Shown one piece after another: positions 61,300-64,000 of a DNA stretch of 64,000 nt (the first letter of the stretch is position 1; every line of letters begins with the position of its first letter). The notes under the pieces were generated by a model, which saw nothing but the letters and a program-made list of their open reading frames with translations, was not told the DNA's origin and made no database searches. Source of the DNA: Coneutiohabitans sp964457925 (GTDB lineage Bacteria > Zhuqueibacterota > Zhuqueibacteria > Zhuqueibacterales > Zhuqueibacteraceae); NCBI GenBank assembly GCA_964457925.1, contig CAYWGH010000026.1:1-64000 (forward strand), written 5' to 3'. The translations under genes and the position numbers were made by a program.

Positions 61300-64000
61300 T
61301 CAACCCGGCTTCGCCTTCTTATACTCCGACGGCGGCAGGCCGAAGTGCTCGTGGAAGCTGCGCGTGAAATGCGCCTGGCTCGAGAAGCCGACCTGGTAGG
61401 CAATCTCGGCGATGCTGCCGGCGTTTTGCCGCAGCAAGTCCGCAGCGCGCTCCAGACGCATGGTGCGCACCAGTTCCATCGGCGATTGATTGACGAGCGC
61501 CTTGAGCTTGCGTTGAAGCTGGGCGCGGCTCATGCCCACGCGGCGGCAGAGAGTATCCACTTCGAAGTTCTCATCTCCAATATGTTCCTCCACCACCGCC
61601 ATCACCTTTTTGAGGAACGCTTCATCCTGGCTCTCCACTTTCATCTCGCCGGGTTTGAGCACCACCTGCCGGCGAAAGCGTTCCTGCAGCTTGCGCCGCA
61701 ACGCAATCAGATTCTTCACGCGCGCCGCCAGCTCTTTGGAATCGAACGGCTTGCTGAGATAATCATCCGCGCCGGTTTCCAGGCCGGCAAGCTTGTCGGG
61801 CTGGTCGGCTTTGGCGGTGAGCAGAATCACCGGCACGTGGCTGGTGCGCTCGTCGGTTTTCAAACGGCGGCACAATTCATAGCCGTTCATTTTGGGCATC
61901 ATCACGTCGCTGATCACCACATCCGGAATCGCCTCCAGCGCCTTGTGCCAGCCGTCCTCGCCGTCCGCGGCCTCGAGCACGCGATACGCCGGCTCCAGTT
62001 CCTGCCGCACAAAACGCCGCATCTCGGCGTGGTCTTCGACGAGGAGCACGAGGTCGCGCTCCTGCATTTCTGGATTGATGGATTTCTGGATTGATGGAGC
62101 GTTGGAGTTTTGGAGTGATGGCGTCATGACTTCTTCATCACTGCCCACTGATAACTGATCACTGCTTACTGATAACTGGTCACTGACAACTGATAACTGC
62201 TCACCGCCCCTTGCATACTGCTCGCTGACTTCCACAATCTCCTCCGGCGCGAGATGATCCCTGCCCAGCGGCAAGTGCACTGTGAACGTCGCGCCCTGGC
62301 CTTCGGCGCTGGTGACGCTAATGCGGCCGCGATGCAATTCCACCAGTTCCTTGGCGAGCGCCAAGCCGATGCCGGTGCCTTCGTATGCGCGCGTGGAGGA
62401 AGCCTCGACTTGATAAAAGCGGTCGAAGACGTGCGGCAGTTTCTCCGCCGGAATGCCGATGCCGGTGTCTTTTATCTTCACAACAACGTAGTCTTTCCTC
62501 GTGAGCGGGTGAGAGGGTGAGTGGGTGACTTGGAGAGTGGGAGATTTATCCCTTTCGCCCTCTCTCCCCGTCACCCACTCACCCTCTCTTCCCATCTCCA
62601 CCGTCACAACACCGCCCTCCGGCGTGAACTTGAGGGCATTGGAGAGCAGATTGCTGAAAATTTTCTCCGCCTTGTCGCGGTCAAAATAAACCAAAAGCGT
62701 TTCCGTTTTGGATTCAAAGCGCAAGGCAATGTGTTTGCGCTCCGCCATAGGCGCGAAGGAGAGCACGAGGCCGCGCAGAAACTCCACCAAATTTCCCGGG
62801 GCGGCGCGGAGCTGCATCTTGCCGCTTTCGAGTTTGGAGAGATCGAGCAGTTGATTGATGAGACGCAGCAAGCGCTGGGCATTGTTTTTCACCAGCCACA
62901 AATTGCGCCGCGAGTGCTCCTCTGCGGCCGCGGCCAGTTCCTGCTCCACCGGCCCGAGAATGAGCGTGAGCGGGGTGCGAAACTCGTGCGAGAGGTTGGC
63001 AAAGAAGCGCGATTTCAGGCGGTCCAGCTCCGCCAGCTTTCCGGCTTGCAATGCAAGCTGCTCATTTTGCTTTTCGATACGCTGCTTTTGCGCCACCACT
63101 TCCGCGGTAGCCGCGGCCACCGAAGTCTCCAATTCGCGCGTGCGCTTTTCCAAAAAACGCAGTCGTGCTTTGAATGCCAGCGCCAGCGCCGCGCCCGCAG
63201 ACGCCGCGTAGAGCAGATACGCCCACCACGTTTGCCACCACGGCGGGGTGATGGTGATTTTTATCGACGCCCCTTGCTCGTTCCACACCCCGTCGTTGTT
63301 GGAGCCTTGCACGCGGAAAACATACTCGCCCGGATTCAAGTTCGTGTACGTCGCCGTGCGGCTCGTGCCCGCCTCGCGCCAGGCCGCGTCGAAATTTTCC
63401 ATCTTGTAGCGATAGCGATTCTTCGCGGGATCGGTGTAATCCAGCGCCGCAAACTCGAACGAAAAAACGTTTTGCTCGTGCGACAGCGTCAAGGCCGTGG
63501 TCTCGCCGATCGGCGCGGTGAGCGGCGAATTTTCATCTTTAAACGAAACCGGTCGATTGAAAAGCAGAAAATCCGTGAACACCACCGGCGGCGCATGCGC
63601 GTTGTCGCGAATGTCTGCGGGATAAAACGCGTTGAAGCCGTTGATGCCGCCGAAGAACAGCTCCCCGCTCGCGCTTTTGAAATGGGAGGAGGCGTTGAAC
63701 TCGTTGTCTTGCAGGCCGTCATTGGCGTCGAAATTCTTGAATTCCCCCGCGCGCGGATTGACCCCGTGGGATGAATGCCCTTGACCAAGATTATCCCACG
63801 GGGTGAAGCGCGACAACCCGCGATTCGTGCTCATCCACAGGTTGCCCGCGCCATCAGCCAGAATCGCATAGATCACCATGTTCGGCAAGCCGTCCTTGGT
63901 GGTGAAATGCGTGAAGGTTTCGGTTCTCAGGTCGAACCGATTCAAACCGCCGCCCGCGGTTCCGATCCAAAGAACGTTCTGGGGATCGCCGGGATCCTCG
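61300..64000 (-). CDS. Hybrid two-component sensor (propeller, Y_Y_Y, kinase, receiver, AraC HTH), cut by the window edge
   Basis: SusR/BT4663-like hybrid regulator; the N-terminal propeller lies outside the window. Visible in order: two-component propeller repeats (LWIGTAGGGLNRFD, LWMSTNRGLSRF), Y_Y_Y sensor, one transmembrane helix (WWAYLLYAASAGAALALAFK), HisKA with NLSHEFRTPL, HATPase with KDTGIGIP, a receiver with ISDVMMPKMNGYEL and a C-terminal AraC HTH (EIAYQVGFSSQAHFTRSFHE). Such proteins sense periplasmic ligands, commonly carbohydrates. Two repeat-derived stretches interrupt it in frame: one within the ATPase (62511-62588) and a linker before the receiver (62068-62203). The frame is open to the edge at 64000. 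Confidence 0.93.
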   Translation of the reverse strand, partial: EDPGDPQNVLWIGTAGGGLNRFDLRTETFTHFTTKDGLPNMVIYAILADGAGNLWMSTNRGLSRFTPWDNLGQGHSSHGVNPRAGEFKNFDANDGLQDNEFNASSHFKSASGELFFGGINGFNAFYPADIRDNAHAPPVVFTDFLLFNRPVSFKDENSPLTAPIGETTALTLSHEQNVFSFEFAALDYTDPAKNRYRYKMENFDAAWREAGTSRTATYTNLNPGEYVFRVQGSNNDGVWNEQGASIKITITPPWWQTWWAYLLYAASAGAALALAFKARLRFLEKRTRELETSVAAATAEVVAQKQRIEKQNEQLALQAGKLAELDRLKSRFFANLSHEFRTPLTLILGPVEQELAAAAEEHSRRNLWLVKNNAQRLLRLINQLLDLSKLESGKMQLRAAPGNLVEFLRGLVLSFAPMAERKHIALRFESKTETLLVYFDRDKAEKIFSNLLSNALKFTPEGGVVTVEMGREGEWVTGREGERDKSPTLQVTHSPSHPLTRKDYVVVKIKDTGIGIPAEKLPHVFDRFYQVEASSTRAYEGTGIGLALAKELVELHRGRISVTSAEGQGATFTVHLPLGRDHLAPEEIVEVSEQYARGGEQLSVVSDQLSVSSDQLSVGSDEEVMTPSLQNSNAPSIQKSINPEMQERDLVLLVEDHAEMRRFVRQELEPAYRVLEAADGEDGWHKALEAIPDVVISDVMMPKMNGYELCRRLKTDERTSHVPVILLTAKADQPDKLAGLETGADDYLSKPFDSKELAARVKNLIALRRKLQERFRRQVVLKPGEMKVESQDEAFLKKVMAVVEEHIGDENFEVDTLCRRVGMSRAQLQRKLKALVNQSPMELVRTMRLERAADLLRQNAGSIAEIAYQVGFSSQAHFTRSFHEHFGLPPSEYKKAKPG
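62068..62203 (-). repeat. Repeat-derived linker in the hybrid kinase
   Basis: TGGATTGATGG-type repeats (62068-62117) and ACTGATAACTG/ATCACTG-type repeats (62139-62203) encode the linker between the ATPase and receiver domains (SVVSDQLSVSSDQLSVGSDE). The same DNA motif encodes linkers in the two T9SS genes (52874-52912 and 55870-55975). Confidence 0.8.
62511..62588. repeat. Perfect 19-bp inverted repeat inside the kinase ATPase domain
   Basis: GAGAGGGTGAGTGGGTGAC (62511-62529) and its exact complement (62570-62588) enclose a 40-bp loop. The element is read in frame and places about 30 residues between the strand GGVVTVEM and the KIKDTGIGIP motif, where other kinases have a short turn. Confidence 0.9.

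Noticed and set aside
1..64000. tRNA or rRNA genes
   Set aside because: I recognised no tRNA cloverleaf arms with TTC-A-T loops or rRNA core sequence in the intergenic spaces; a covariance-model scan would be needed to be sure.

Overview
The window looks like one piece of a chromosome from an uncultured or little-studied Gram-negative bacterium of the FCB (Fibrobacteres-Chlorobi-Bacteroidetes) lineage, perhaps candidate phylum KSB1 or Calditrichota. Three things in the sequence point that way. Two large secreted proteins (52588-55395 and 55624-57987) end in a type IX secretion (T9SS) sorting domain with the NYPNPFNP motif. CarB has the LKIGEAGEFDYSGSQ form of its N-terminal motif that I associate with Bacteroidetes and relatives. 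A SusR-like hybrid two-component regulator (61300-64000) lies at the right edge. TonB receptor, outer-membrane barrels and lipoproteins show a diderm envelope. The phylum is inference. I see no rRNA, tRNA, CRISPR array, prophage or insertion sequence with a transposase.

Layout. 112-5502: a phosphodiesterase lipoprotein, a YiiX-like amidase, a DUF1761 protein, a cold-shock gene with a clear sigma70 promoter and terminator, and a XerC/D recombinase. 5930-9085: a two-PAS histidine kinase followed by a sigma54-dependent response regulator. 9086-18744: a small secreted protein, a LacI regulator, two HAD proteins, a cyclase-family lipoprotein, an APC transporter, a STAS+RsbW-like fusion and a YugP-like protease. 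18830-25929 (minus): a SPOR protein, a YihY protein, and CarB with a helical-repeat protein behind it. 26118-31539: an M20 amidohydrolase, a lipoprotein beside a TonB receptor, and an AraC-HTH/O6-alkylguanine methyltransferase fusion.

32412-40671 is the most coherent functional unit: a TetR/FadR-type regulator, thiolase, fused enoyl-CoA hydratase/3-hydroxyacyl-CoA dehydrogenase, acyl-CoA dehydrogenase and both electron-transfer flavoprotein subunits, all on one strand. A palindrome that fits the Bacillus FadR operator consensus sits directly after the promoter of the regulator. This reads as a self-contained, acyl-CoA-responsive beta-oxidation operon. 40962-51767 holds a HisC-like aminotransferase, membrane and secreted proteins, an M28-like peptidase, a penicillin-acylase-family enzyme, a GT21-like glycosyltransferase and an S15/CocE-like hydrolase. 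52588-64000 holds the two T9SS cargo proteins that share a nearly identical 3' cassette, an outer-membrane barrel, a DUF433/DUF5615 toxin-antitoxin pair and the hybrid sensor.

The most unusual content is repetitive DNA. A roughly 110-bp imperfect palindrome occurs five times between genes (5691, 9483, 20381, 32259, 40713). Several other short palindrome families fill the intergenic spaces. Repeat-type DNA has also entered reading frames in register: a perfect 19-bp inverted repeat splits the ATPase domain of the hybrid kinase, an ACTGATAACTG-type repeat forms acidic linkers in three genes, and a CCCTGAGCCTGTCGAAGGG element lies inside both T9SS sorting domains, with a 12-bp expansion in one.
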